This document shows, one piece after another, positions 25,140 through 36,711 of a DNA stretch of 64,000 nt (positions are counted from its first letter, which is position 1; each line of letters starts with the position of its first letter). The DNA comes from Terrimesophilobacter sp964651535. GTDB taxonomy: Bacteria > Actinomycetota > Actinomycetes > Actinomycetales > Microbacteriaceae. Location: contig CAZYYE010000001.1 in assembly GCA_964651535.1 (NCBI GenBank), positions 992,001 through 1,056,000 on the forward strand, written 5' to 3'. Below the pieces are notes generated by a model. It was given only the letters and a program-made list of their open reading frames with translations, searched no databases and was not told the origin of the DNA. The position numbers were made by a program, and so were the translations under genes.

Positions 25140-25922
25140 ATGACGAGAACTTACGTAATTACGGGTGCTGGATCGGGAATCGGAGCGGCGACGGCAGAAG
25201 TCCTGATGGAACGCGGTCATCGAGTGATCGGCGTCGACCTGAAAAACGCCCAGATCGAATCCGACCTCTCGACGCCGAACGGGCGCGCGAATGCGGCAGA
25301 GAAGGCTATCGAGGCCGCTGGCGGCACCGTGGACGCCGTGATCGCGGCGGCCGGAATCGCTCGGCCGGTGCCGCTCACCGTTGCCGTCAATTTCTTCGGG
25401 GTGACCGAGTTTCTCGAGGCCATGCTTCCGGCGCTTGCGAAAAGCGGTTCGCCGCGCGCGGCGGTCGTGAGTTCCATGGCGACGCTGCAGCCCGTCGCGG
25501 ACGATCTCGTGGACATGATGCTCGCGGGGGACGAACCGAAGGCCCTCGAACTGGGCGAGGCGCTCGCCGGGCAGGGGGAGCAAGTGGGCTACTTGAACTA
25601 TTCGTCGAGCAAGCGCGCGCTGAGCCGGTGGATTCGTCGGGAGTGCATCACGCCCCGTTGGGCGGGCGCGCACATTCCGCTCAACGCGGTAGCACCCGGC
25701 ACGGTACTCACTCCCATGACGGAGGGCCTGCTGGCCACGAAGGAAGGCGCGGCGATGGTGGATGCCTCCGTGCCGATGCCGCTCAATTATCACCAGAGCG
25801 CGGAGTCGGTCGCTTTGCTGCTCGCGTGGCTTTCGAACGAGGAGAACACGCATACGACGGGGCAGACGATTTATGTAGACGGCGGGGCCGATGCGAGCCT
25901 GCGCGGCGACGACATCTGGTGA
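25140..25922 (+). CDS. Short-chain dehydrogenase/reductase
   Basis: 260 aa. NAD(P) site is VITGAGSGIGAATAEVL; the Asp in VIGVDLKNA suggests NAD preference. The catalytic triad is Ser in VVSSMA and Tyr-x3-Lys in NYSSSKRALSRWIRR; the tail TTGQTIYVDGGADASLRGDDIW is typical. The unusual LDLKNA with early short helices and the insert DDLVDMMLAGDEPKALELGEALA resemble the 3-alpha-hydroxysteroid dehydrogenase/carveol-type group. Real substrate unknown. Confidence 0.92.
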   Translation: MTRTYVITGAGSGIGAATAEVLMERGHRVIGVDLKNAQIESDLSTPNGRANAAEKAIEAAGGTVDAVIAAAGIARPVPLTVAVNFFGVTEFLEAMLPALAKSGSPRAAVVSSMATLQPVADDLVDMMLAGDEPKALELGEALAGQGEQVGYLNYSSSKRALSRWIRRECITPRWAGAHIPLNAVAPGTVLTPMTEGLLATKEGAAMVDASVPMPLNYHQSAESVALLLAWLSNEENTHTTGQTIYVDGGADASLRGDDIW

Positions 25923-25999
25923 GTGGTCACGGCGCCGGACCGTTCGCGCGTAACGTGGGGGATGCGGGCTGGCCGCCCTGCACGAAGTAAGGGGAACGA

Positions 26000-26770
26000 G
26001 TGGCGACTGAGTGCATCCATGGATTGGACTTTGCCCGGTGCGATGCGTGCTCGCCGAAGTCCCCGCCTCCTGCCCGCAACGCCGCCGCCGCACGATCGGC
26101 GACGCACAGGGCGCCCGCCAAACGCGGGCCGGCCTCGCGTGCTGCTGCAGCGCCTGCGAAAGTCGACACGGGCGCGCGCCGGATTTTCCACCTCACTCAT
26201 CGACGAAATCTGGCGAGCATCCTGAAAGCGGGCCGCGTGCTCTCGGATGCGTCCGGAGCGACTCCGGCGGTGGACATATCCTCTGCGGACAATCGCGAAC
26301 TGCGGCGCGAGGTTCGGGCGGGCAGCGAACGGGCGGCGCCGGTGTCGGCGTTCGTGCCGTTCTTTCTGGTTCCGAACGCATCCCTGTGGGAGCGAATTCG
26401 AGACAGCGAATCGGACCTGCGGCTTGCCGAAACTGTGCACACCATGCCGGCAGCTGACTTCGTGATTCTCGTGAGCACCGTGCGCGCGGCGGGGGAGTCC
26501 GCGGTAGTCGCGGACGGTGACGCCGCGGATCCCGCGACGCGATTCTCCGAGCTCGCCGAGTCCGGAGGGCGAATGCCCCGTCGACTTCACGAGGAGGAGC
26601 ACGTCGTGTTCGATGCGGAGTTCCTCGTGCCGGAGAGCTTCGCGTTCGATGCGGTGACGCTCGTCGGTGTCGCCAACGACAAGGTGAGGTCCGACGTGCG
26701 GGCGTTGCTCAATGAGCACGGCTACACCCAGAAGGTTTCCGTCTACCCGCCCTGGTTCCAGCCTTCCTAA
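26000..26770 (+). CDS. DarT-like (DUF4433) ADP-ribosyltransferase with N-terminal Cys motif, no DarG
   Basis: 256 aa. DarT enzymes attach ADP-ribose to thymidine in single-stranded DNA and are normally countered by the DarG macrodomain. Here the domain starts at IFHLTHRRNLASILKAG (about residues 62-78), keeps DISSADNRELRREV and VSAFVPFFLVPNASLWERI, and has the Glu-rich end LHEEEHVVFDAEFLVPES (about 196-212) where the catalytic Glu is expected. The first 20 residues show C-x-H-x6-C-x2-C (CIHGLDFARCDAC), a possible zinc knuckle, followed by a basic Ala/Pro linker. No macrodomain gene is adjacent. The next gene is a sirtuin. Activity may be reduced or the target different. Confidence 0.82.
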   Translation: MATECIHGLDFARCDACSPKSPPPARNAAAARSATHRAPAKRGPASRAAAAPAKVDTGARRIFHLTHRRNLASILKAGRVLSDASGATPAVDISSADNRELRREVRAGSERAAPVSAFVPFFLVPNASLWERIRDSESDLRLAETVHTMPAADFVILVSTVRAAGESAVVADGDAADPATRFSELAESGGRMPRRLHEEEHVVFDAEFLVPESFAFDAVTLVGVANDKVRSDVRALLNEHGYTQKVSVYPPWFQPS

Positions 26771-26823
26771 GTGGTCCCAATCCACAACACGTCCCATGCG
26801 CGCGTCGCGGCTACGTTTCCGTG

Positions 26824-26849
26824 GCGGAGCTGATTCGCATCAGCTCCGC
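26824..26849 (+). terminator. Hairpin between DarT-like and sirtuin genes
   Basis: GCGGAGCTGAT (26824-26834) pairs perfectly with ATCAGCTCCGC (26839-26849) around the tetraloop TCGC. The following bases TGGTTCGTT are only moderately T-rich, so termination may be partial. Confidence 0.55.
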
Positions 26850-26902
26850 TGGTTCGTTCATGGTCCGCACCGGCCTCGGTGGTTTTCTGGCAAGGTGAGG
26901 GC

Positions 26903-27631
26903 ATGGCTTCGACGTCTCTGCGAATCGTGATTCTCACGGGTGCCGGGGTGTCCGCCGAGTCGGGCATCCGCACCTTTCGAGCTATCGACGGTCTCTGGGA
27001 AGAACACCGCGTGGAAGACGTTGCGAGCCCCGAGGGGTTCGCCGCCGACCCCGAACTCGTGCACCGTTTTTACAACGAGCGCCGACGCCACCTGCTGGAC
27101 GCCGAAACCCAACCCAATGCCGCGCATGAGGCCCTGGCCAGGCTGGAGAGCGAGCTCGACGGACAGGTGCTCGTCGTGACGCAGAATATCGACGACCTTC
27201 ACGAACGCGGGGGAAGTCGAAACGTCATCCACATGCACGGTGATCTTCTTAAATCTCGCTGTGGCGATTGTGGCGCGGTTGTCGAGACGCTTGGCGACAC
27301 GAGCGTCGACGACCGGTGTTCGCGTTGCTCCGGGAGGATGCGCCCCCACATCGTGTGGTTCGGCGAAACGCCCCTGCGGATGGAGGAGACGTTCTCCGCT
27401 CTGGAGAGTTGCGAGCTGTTCGCTGCCATTGGCACGAGCGGCACCGTGTACCCGGCTGCGGGATTCGTGCGGATCGCGCGAAGCGCGGGGGCGCACACCG
27501 TCGAACTCAATCTCGGCGACTCTGAGATCAGCGCCGACTTCGATGAGAAGCGTGCGGGGCCCGCGAGTGAACTGGTTCCCCGATGGGTCGGCGAGGTGCT
27601 TGCTTCGGGACGGCAACCGCACCGCACATGA
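26903..27631 (+). CDS. cobB: NAD-dependent protein deacylase (sirtuin, class III)
   Basis: 242 aa. GAGVSAESGIRTFR (about residues 13-26) and QNIDDLHERGGS are NAD-binding signatures; the catalytic His is in HMHGD. A structural zinc site is given by CGDC and CSRC. FYNERRRHL contains the Tyr-x2-Arg pair that in SIRT5/CobB recognises acidic acyl groups such as succinyl. ATG 26903 is chosen, with GTGAGG shortly ahead. It probably removes acetyl or succinyl groups from metabolic enzymes. Neighbours are the NAD-using DarT-like gene upstream and a convergent CoA-binding protein. Confidence 0.94.
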   Translation: MASTSLRIVILTGAGVSAESGIRTFRAIDGLWEEHRVEDVASPEGFAADPELVHRFYNERRRHLLDAETQPNAAHEALARLESELDGQVLVVTQNIDDLHERGGSRNVIHMHGDLLKSRCGDCGAVVETLGDTSVDDRCSRCSGRMRPHIVWFGETPLRMEETFSALESCELFAAIGTSGTVYPAAGFVRIARSAGAHTVELNLGDSEISADFDEKRAGPASELVPRWVGEVLASGRQPHRT

Positions 27632-27642
27632 TTGCTGCTGCG

Positions 27643-28086
27643 CTACTTCGAGATTTCGAACTCGTTCACGGTCACGCCGAGGCAGTTGTCTTCGACATAG
27701 TTCATGCCCGCAGCCTTGGCGATCTCCCGAGCTTCGGGGGAGCGGATCCCCAATTGCAGCCAGAGGGTTTTCGCCCCGATCGCGGCAGCCTGCTCGGCGA
27801 CCCCTGCGGCTTCGTCCGAGGGCCGGAATACATCCACGATGTCGACGGGGACGGGGATGTCGGCAAGGGACGGATACGCTTTCTGCCCAAGAATCTCGTC
27901 CGCCGATGGGTTCACGGGAATGACGGTGAACCCCGCCTTCAGAAGCCAGCGGGGAATTCGATTCGCCGCCTTTCGCTCGTGCGTCGACGCCCCCACGACC
28001 GCGATCGTCGTCGAAGACTCCAACAGGGCTCTCAATTCGCTTTCGCTCAGTTCATTGTCAGTCGACGGCGTTTCACTCACTGTCAC
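27643..28086 (-). CDS. CoA-binding domain protein (YccU-like)
   Basis: 147 aa single Rossmann-like domain. IAVVGASTHERKAANRIPRWLLKAGFTVIPVNPSADEILG and DIVDVFRPSDEA are typical of the CoA-binding group, and it ends ENCLGVTVNEF. Its start (GTG 28086, or GTG 28080) lies inside the 3' end of the hydrolase gene, 14 bases overlap, so the two are co-translated. Role unknown. Confidence 0.92.
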   Translation of the reverse strand: MTVSETPSTDNELSESELRALLESSTTIAVVGASTHERKAANRIPRWLLKAGFTVIPVNPSADEILGQKAYPSLADIPVPVDIVDVFRPSDEAAGVAEQAAAIGAKTLWLQLGIRSPEAREIAKAAGMNYVEDNCLGVTVNEFEISK

Positions 28087-28762
28087 TCCCCATTCTTTCG
28101 GTCAGTTGCGCGGACACGAACTCCACGAGGTCGGCGAGCTCTTCCTGGCTCACGGTGTGCGCCATCGGGTACCGGTGCGATTCGACGGCCGCGTGTTCGG
28201 CCAGCCACATTCCCGTGTGCTCGACCGCGCTCTGCGAGATCACCTGGTCGTGCTCTCCGTGCGCCCAAAAAACCGGCATTCGCGGCTCCCGCGCCGCGAG
28301 AGCGGCATCGCCCGGATGCCAGGTCGGTGCAACGAACCCGCTCAACTGGAGCACGTAATCGAATCGCTCCGGTGCTTCGCGGATGAGCTGCAGCGCCATG
28401 CATCCGCCCTGAGAGAATCCCATGAGTCCGATTCCCTCCGGAGCGAAGTCGAGTCCGTCGATCCAGTTCAGGACGCCGGCCACTGACGCATCAAGCAGCG
28501 CGGTGTCAGCACTCGACGATTGCGCACCCGCCTGAAACCAAGCGAATCCGCCAGCGTACTCGAGCGGCGCGCGAAGAGATGCAACGACGATGCCTTCGGG
28601 AAGGAATCGATTGAGCCCGAACAGGTCTCCTTCGTGGCTGCCCAGGCCGTGCATCATGACGAGAAGAGGTTTGCCTGAGCGCTCATCCAGCGGTACATTC
28701 CACAGCACCGCATCCGAATCGATCGCGCGATTCGGCAGGCTGCCGGATCGTTGTTCGCTCAT
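28073..28762 (-). CDS. Alpha/beta hydrolase, carboxylesterase/phospholipase group
   Basis: 229 aa. Nucleophile elbow GFSQGG, acid HGEHD and final catalytic His in AHTVSQEEL. The opening MMHGLGSHEGDLF gives the oxyanion region. It belongs to the YpfH/lysophospholipase-like family of short-chain esterases. No signal peptide. Operon with the CoA-binding gene. Confidence 0.93.
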   Translation of the reverse strand: MSEQRSGSLPNRAIDSDAVLWNVPLDERSGKPLLVMMHGLGSHEGDLFGLNRFLPEGIVVASLRAPLEYAGGFAWFQAGAQSSSADTALLDASVAGVLNWIDGLDFAPEGIGLMGFSQGGCMALQLIREAPERFDYVLQLSGFVAPTWHPGDAALAAREPRMPVFWAHGEHDQVISQSAVEHTGMWLAEHAAVESHRYPMAHTVSQEELADLVEFVSAQLTERMGSDSE

Positions 28763-28815
28763 GCTTCCACCCTAAGCGAGAAGCCGACGGCGGCGCTGCG
28801 GGGTCGGGGGCGACG

Positions 28816-29178
28816 TCAGCTTGCAGCGAGCACGTTCGGAGCCCACGACGAGATGGGCGCCACGGGCGCCGCGAAGTCCGTGTTCACCGTTTTCCATGTC
28901 TGCAGCCGCGGCACGACCCACAACAGGTAGATGCCGAGTGTGACAACGGAAAGCAGCAGCCACCACAGCCACCGACCGAGCAGCCCTACCGCGCTTCCGG
29001 TGAAGACCAGTTGCTGACCGTCTATGAAGGTGTGCTTGCAGCGCCACCTTTCGATCAACACCACCGCGAACGGGTAGCAGATTCCGAGGGTGAGCGTCGT
29101 GATCAGGATGCCGAGAATGGCCGTACCCACATACGTGGCGGCGCCTCCGTCGAAGCTGAATCGGGTTGCTTTGGGCAT
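28816..29178 (-). CDS. DUF898-like membrane protein
   Basis: 120 aa with two hydrophobic pairs. FSFDGGAATYVGTAILGILITTLTLGICYPFAVVLIERW and the repeat of TLGIYLLWVVPRLQTW match the DUF898 (YjgN) plan. ATG 29178 has AGAAGGG just ahead; an in-frame GTG at 29232 is an alternative start. Function unknown. Confidence 0.8.
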   Translation of the reverse strand: MPKATRFSFDGGAATYVGTAILGILITTLTLGICYPFAVVLIERWRCKHTFIDGQQLVFTGSAVGLLGRWLWWLLLSVVTLGIYLLWVVPRLQTWKTVNTDFAAPVAPISSWAPNVLAAS

Positions 29179-29317
29179 ACCCTTCTGTATATCTGCGCGC
29201 GCATCCGGATTTCGAGTCCCCTTACTGGTCACGTTGCCGTAGACAGCCCTGTCTGTACCCCTTGAATTGGGACGTGAAACCGATATGCCGGTGACGTAAC
29301 CTCAACAGTAAGAGATC

Positions 29318-29340
29318 TCGCTGAACCCGAAATTCAGCGA
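29318..29340. promoter_or_regulatory. Inverted repeat upstream of the HD-domain gene
   Basis: TCGCTGAA (29318-29325) and TTCAGCGA (29333-29340) are perfect arms around CCCGAAA, within the 270-base spacer between divergent genes. It could be an operator or a leader hairpin. Otherwise this spacer holds nothing I recognise. Confidence 0.35.
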
Positions 29341-29447
29341 CTCCACAAGGGGGAGCTGCTCGGCAACGGGCGCGACGAGGTGTCGACGAGTTACACGCTG
29401 TCGCACCGCAACGCGCGACGCACCCGAAGCAGTGTGGAGTTAAGATC

Positions 29448-30878
29448 ATGGATCAACACCCAGCACAACCCGAACCCGGGGGGCTCGAGATCGAAACCCT
29501 TCCCTCCATCGACGTACCGCAAAGCGACTGGCCGAGCCACTCGCTCTTGCGGCGCGCTCAGATCAACTCCATGGGGGACGGTCTCGAATGGCCCAAGGCC
29601 ACGTTCGAGCAACTGCCGCTGCTCCGCGCCATTTCTCTCATCGCCGATGATGGCATCATTTACGCGCGGCTCTCCAGCGAGTTCAACTTCGATCGATTCG
29701 TCGACGCCACGACAAGCGATGACGATCCCGCCCAACCGCCGGGCCACATGCCTGACCGGCAGCGTTTCTACACTCGCGTCACCGACAACGGGTTTCACGT
29801 CGTGGGTGTATTCAGCGCTGCCACGATCGCCGGCCGGCGCCGCTATTTCCAATGGCTCACGGGGGCCTGGGTGGAAATCGGGCTCAGCGGATTCCTCTAC
29901 GTCCGCGACGACCTCGACACTCATTTTTCGGAAGTGACGGGCGCTCAGCTCGAAGAGACCCAACCGGGCGCGACAACGACGCCAATGACCGCGGAAGACG
30001 AGTGGACCGCCGAATCGGTGCAAAGCCAGTTCGTCGGAGACCCCATGGTCGAAGGAGGACCCAGGGCCGCAGGAGACCCCAACGTCGAACAGGAAACAGG
30101 GTCCGCGCCGGTGCCCGCGAGCAATTCGGGCTCCGGTGACGAACCGAAGTCCATGTTCGAGCCCGTCATCGAGCCCGACATCGATCCGTCGGTCGCACCG
30201 TTGACGGCAGCGACATTCCCCCACATCGCGCCGCCGGATCCGCACAGCATCGACAGCCTCCTGCCGCCACCTGCCGCGGAATCCGATTCCCGCCTGCCGG
30301 TCGAGCAGGTTCAGCCGGAATCCGAAGCGGTCGTCGGGCCGGCCTCTGTGCCGGAGTCTGCACCGGCACAGGCCCCGGCGCAGGCACCGACAGGGTCTGC
30401 TACCGCGGCACCTGCGGGCGCCGCCGGATCGGATGCGGCCGCCGCGATCCAGCGCGGAATCGCGGTCGCGCTCGCGACCGTCGCGCACCGCAATGACGTC
30501 GACCTCCTGGGGGCACCCATGATCGATCACGTCGCCAGGGTTGCAGAAACGTTCGATGCCAAGAACGACCATGTTCGCCACTGCGCGGCCTGGCTTCACG
30601 ACGCGCTCGAACGCACGGACCTCACGGAACGCGAACTGCTCGAGGCGGGAATTCAGGCGGAAGTCGTGGAAATCGTGGTGCTCCTCACTCGCAAGGAGGG
30701 GGTTTCCAACGATGCCTGGTTCGCTGCGATCAGCGAGAACCCCGATGCGCGGGCGATCAAGATCAACGCCATCAGGGACAACGCGGCGCCGTGGCGGCTC
30801 CGAAGGCTGGAGCCTGCAACTCGCGCAGAGATCGAGCGAGTACACGCCGAGGCTCTTGCGGCATTGAACATCGGATAG
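29448..30878 (+). CDS. HD-domain protein with long N-terminal region
   Basis: 476 aa. The C-terminal about 150 residues (from 330) resemble the HD hydrolase domain of RelA/SpoT-type enzymes: DHVARVAETFD, HCAAWLHDALERTDLTERELLEAG with the His-Asp pair at 384-385, and KINAIRDNA near the end. No synthetase, TGS or ACT domain follows. Residues about 30-165 form a separate unknown domain (FEQLPLLRAISLIADDGIIYARLSSEFNFDRF). The middle, 165-330, is Pro/Ala/Glu-rich linker. A phosphohydrolase acting on (p)ppGpp or another nucleotide is possible but unproven. Confidence 0.85.
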   Translation: MDQHPAQPEPGGLEIETLPSIDVPQSDWPSHSLLRRAQINSMGDGLEWPKATFEQLPLLRAISLIADDGIIYARLSSEFNFDRFVDATTSDDDPAQPPGHMPDRQRFYTRVTDNGFHVVGVFSAATIAGRRRYFQWLTGAWVEIGLSGFLYVRDDLDTHFSEVTGAQLEETQPGATTTPMTAEDEWTAESVQSQFVGDPMVEGGPRAAGDPNVEQETGSAPVPASNSGSGDEPKSMFEPVIEPDIDPSVAPLTAATFPHIAPPDPHSIDSLLPPPAAESDSRLPVEQVQPESEAVVGPASVPESAPAQAPAQAPTGSATAAPAGAAGSDAAAAIQRGIAVALATVAHRNDVDLLGAPMIDHVARVAETFDAKNDHVRHCAAWLHDALERTDLTERELLEAGIQAEVVEIVVLLTRKEGVSNDAWFAAISENPDARAIKINAIRDNAAPWRLRRLEPATRAEIERVHAEALAALNIG

Positions 30879-30889
30879 CGGGGGAGAGC

Positions 30890-31510
30890 CTAGGCTGGCG
30901 CTGCCTGCCCGACCGGGGTGCCGGCCCAGTCGATGAGGGTCCAGCCTTCGGAGGGCGAGCCCTCCAGCGTCACGATGCCCGTATTGTCGAGGGCATTTTC
31001 CGCGCCGAACGACGGTGCGACATTGTGCGCGCGGCTCGACACCCACACTCTGATGGATGCCCCATGGCTTACTGCCGCCGCGACATCGACGCCGGAATTG
31101 GCAATGGCCGCGATATCGGAATCGAATCGGCCGAAGAACTCATGGCCATCCGCCCCGCCCGGCATGGTTGCGCCAAGGTCTCCGAGGCCCCACGCGTACA
31201 CGACCTTGAGATATCGGTTGATCGACTCCCGATCGCTGCGCAGTTCGAGGTCTCCCGCGCTGATCTCGTGGAGACCGGGCCGAATCTCCACGTCAATTCC
31301 TCTCGCGAGAGCCAACGGGGTTGCTGTCAGCTGAGTGCGCACGAGAGTCGACGCAAACAGCGCGCCCACATCCGCGTCGGCGAGGGTCGATGCCAGTTGC
31401 TCCGCCTGGGCGGTGCCGAACTCGGTGAGACCGGGACCCGGGTGCGCGGTATCGAGCTGCCCGAGCACATTGCCGGGGGTTTGCCCATGCCGGATGAGGA
31501 GTAGTCGCAC
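30890..31510 (-). CDS. Histidine phosphatase (phosphoglycerate mutase-like)
   Basis: 206 aa. The phosphorylated His is in RLLLIRHGQTPGNV at the start, followed by LTEFGTAQAEQLA, STLVRTQLTA, and the second His in AVSHGASIRVW. No signal. Many such enzymes are sugar- or cofactor-phosphatases; the substrate is open. GTG 31510. Divergent from the membrane gene at 31602. Confidence 0.92.
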   Translation of the reverse strand: MRLLLIRHGQTPGNVLGQLDTAHPGPGLTEFGTAQAEQLASTLADADVGALFASTLVRTQLTATPLALARGIDVEIRPGLHEISAGDLELRSDRESINRYLKVVYAWGLGDLGATMPGGADGHEFFGRFDSDIAAIANSGVDVAAAVSHGASIRVWVSSRAHNVAPSFGAENALDNTGIVTLEGSPSEGWTLIDWAGTPVGQAAPA

Positions 31511-31601
31511 AATTCGATCCTGTCATGCCGGCGGACTCCCGGCAGACGACGCAGGTCCCGACCTTGCTTTCCACCCCCCAAACAGGGCACGCTTGGTTTC
31601 C

Positions 31602-32111
31602 ATGACACTGTTCACTGAGTCCACAAGAAAACTTCTCGTTCCTGTCGTCGTTCTTGCCGTGCTGGTCCTCTCGATCGCGCTGTTCTTCTACGCCGCGTCC
31701 ACCGTCGCAGCAGACATGCCATTCATCGGCTGGATTCTCCTTGCACTGATTGCCGTTGGCGCGCTGTTCCTGGGGTGGCTTGCGTGGGAGCAAGCCGCCT
31801 CGGCGCCTTCCGCCAAAGCGTCGGCGCGAGAGCTCACCACTCCGGCAATCATGATGATCGTGCTCGAGGCATTCACTCTCGCTGTCGGAGTGCTTGCGGC
31901 GTTCGTCTGGCTGTCGCCCGCGATGGGATTGCCGACGATTCTCGTCGTCCCGTTCGCCCTCGGGCTCGTGAGCGTCGTTGCCGTGATCCTCGATTTCCTG
32001 TCCAAAACCGGAAGACTCGCAGAGCGGTGGCGTGCCATCGAAGTAGGTTCCAGCGTGATCGTGGTGTTCAGCGTCATCGCGACGATGTTCTACCTCGCAC
32101 TCGGCACCTGA
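31602..32111 (+). CDS. Four-helix membrane protein, unknown
   Basis: 169 aa with hydrophobic helices at about residues 12-35, 43-62, 83-105, 109-130 and 145-166. The middle loop is short and polar (SAKASARELTT). No recognised family. ATG 31602; the frame is open far upstream but opposite the phosphatase gene. Confidence 0.8.
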   Translation: MTLFTESTRKLLVPVVVLAVLVLSIALFFYAASTVAADMPFIGWILLALIAVGALFLGWLAWEQAASAPSAKASARELTTPAIMMIVLEAFTLAVGVLAAFVWLSPAMGLPTILVVPFALGLVSVVAVILDFLSKTGRLAERWRAIEVGSSVIVVFSVIATMFYLALGT

Positions 32112-32152
32112 CGGCACTGAGTCAATCGAACGCGCGAGCCCAGTCGAGCTGA

Positions 32153-33427
32153 CTAGCCGATGGTGTAGATGCCCCAGTCATCGACGCGCCAGTCGATCCA
32201 GCCGTTGACGCGCTGGAGGCTGACGACGATGTCGTAGGGTGCCCCTTCTCCGCCGTGGGCTCCCGAGCACTCGAACGTTTGGCCGATCATCACGGGAGGC
32301 GCCGCAGGGCACGTCACGTCGAGCTTCGCGCCGATCACGGCAGCATCCGAAACGATGGACTGTTCAGCCTGAGAAGAGAACACGGTGGGGATCGTGGAAA
32401 TGAGAAGTCCGGGCACCGCGACGATTGCGCCGAGCTGGAGCAGCCCGAGCGCGAACCACACGAGCACGGGGCCGAACCCGCCGCCCGATTCGCGAATCGC
32501 CGCGATCGCGCGCGCGATGAGGTACACGGGCGCTGACAGAAATGCCCACAACCAGTGCGCCGTGACTTCGTGGCCCGTCTTCCGCAAACTGTGGCGGTCC
32601 ACCGCGGCCAGGGCGATGGTGAGCGGATACGGCGCGATCCAGATTGCCGCCATGATCGTTGACGACTCCGCCGTGCCGAACGCCGTGAGCACGAGCAGGC
32701 TGAGCACGAGCTGCAGCAGCGGGACCAGCGCAATCATCCACACAGCGCCATTGTTCGTCGACTTGGAGTGCGGAGCCGTCTGCGCCTTCAGGTAGGCCTG
32801 GTACTTGGGGTCATTGAGCGGGTCGACTTGAGGCGCCCAATTGAACGTGGGCTGTTCCTGCGGGCTCTGGTGCGTTGAGCGCGTCGCGAAACCCTCGAAG
32901 ACGGAATCCTCGGCGCGTCCCGCAGTGCTGGACGGTTCGGTGGGAGCAGCCGGCGGGAATGGCTCGCTGAAGGAGGTAGCCGGAAAGGACTGGGCCTGGC
33001 CGTCCTGCAGAGACGCGGCGCGGGCGGCGGCCATCGGGTCCGGTGTCGTCGATTCGGTGCCGGATGCGGTCGTGGCGAACGGGTCGAATGGCGCGGGTTC
33101 AGGGATGTCCTGCTGCATGTCCGATTTCGACGGCGGCTCCAACTGGAGCAGGGTCAGCGCAGTGGGCCTGGCGAAATCGTTGCCATCGCGGCGCTCGCGC
33201 TCGCGGCGCTCGCGGCGGGTGAGCTGATCCTCGTCGCTCTGGGACGGGTCGGCGTAGTCAGTCTCGTCTTCGGGCCATGCATAGGTCGTTTCCTGCATGA
33301 CCATGGGGGCGCGCGCTTCCGCCGTCTGGTGGGTCCACGCAGTGCTGTCCCACCAGCGCAGCTGCGGAAGCCCGAGCGGATCCGGGTACCAGCCCGCTGG
33401 CGCGCCGTAGAAACTATTGTCGTCCAA
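32153..33427 (-). CDS. DUF2510 and DUF4333 membrane protein, third copy
   Basis: 424 aa. The N-terminal DUF2510 motif is APAGWYPDPLGLPQLRWWDSTAWT. A polar, Pro/Ser/Glu-rich linker of about 190 residues follows. Four hydrophobic segments lie in residues about 230-355. The end is a DUF4333-type domain with DVTCPAAPPVMIGQTFECSG and WIDWRVDDWG, facing outside. Unlike the copies at 20196 and 24307 it carries the DUF4333 module. Likely envelope role; unknown. Confidence 0.88.
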   Translation of the reverse strand: MDDNSFYGAPAGWYPDPLGLPQLRWWDSTAWTHQTAEARAPMVMQETTYAWPEDETDYADPSQSDEDQLTRRERRERERRDGNDFARPTALTLLQLEPPSKSDMQQDIPEPAPFDPFATTASGTESTTPDPMAAARAASLQDGQAQSFPATSFSEPFPPAAPTEPSSTAGRAEDSVFEGFATRSTHQSPQEQPTFNWAPQVDPLNDPKYQAYLKAQTAPHSKSTNNGAVWMIALVPLLQLVLSLLVLTAFGTAESSTIMAAIWIAPYPLTIALAAVDRHSLRKTGHEVTAHWLWAFLSAPVYLIARAIAAIRESGGGFGPVLVWFALGLLQLGAIVAVPGLLISTIPTVFSSQAEQSIVSDAAVIGAKLDVTCPAAPPVMIGQTFECSGAHGGEGAPYDIVVSLQRVNGWIDWRVDDWGIYTIG

Positions 33428-33667
33428 GACTCGTCCCCCGAAATCATGTCAACTTGGTTACTTTCGAAGTTTAGGGTGCAACCGGTCGATTGAGAACACC
33501 CTTTTTCCCCCAAATCAGGGGTGGTGGCGTTGCCGTCGTGCAACGGCAACTTTCGAAAGAGTACGCAGCCATCCTAGGCTGCGCGCATTCCGACGACAAC
33601 GTCCGGGCGGTGCGAGCCCTCTCAGTTCGGTCAACAACGGCCATCGTGTTGACCGAGGCAATCCGGG

Positions 33668-34911
<1,244 letters not shown>

Positions 34912-34915
<4 letters not shown>

Positions 34916-35160
34916 TCGACTGGGGCGACCTGCTTCTCGTCGCCGTCGTGTCGCTCATTGGAGCGTGCGTCGTCGTCACGGTCGCGGCAGTGGGAATTCG
35001 GCTCTTCGAACAGGGCAAGTTCGCCCAGCAGTCCGCCGAAGTCGCCGGTCGGTCCGGCAATGCGGGGAGGATTTCGCTCGCGGTCGCGAGGGTGCTCTTT
35101 GCCGTGTGCGCGCTCGTGGTGCTCTTCGGGGTCTACCTCATCGTGCCCGCATTCCACTGA
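34912..35160 (+). CDS. Small membrane protein coupled to the phosphate transporter
   Basis: 82 aa with two hydrophobic helices (about residues 6-27 and 59-79) and a polar loop. GTG 34912 overlaps the transporter's stop codon, so the two are co-translated. Small partners of this kind follow pit genes in many actinobacteria; it may be an accessory subunit, but that is inference. Confidence 0.85.
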
Positions 35161-35220
35161 GATTCTCCCGCGCCGCCCGCGGGTAGAGTTGGAGCATCCA
35201 TCGTCAAAGGAGATCATCGG

Positions 35221-36711
<1,491 letters not shown>

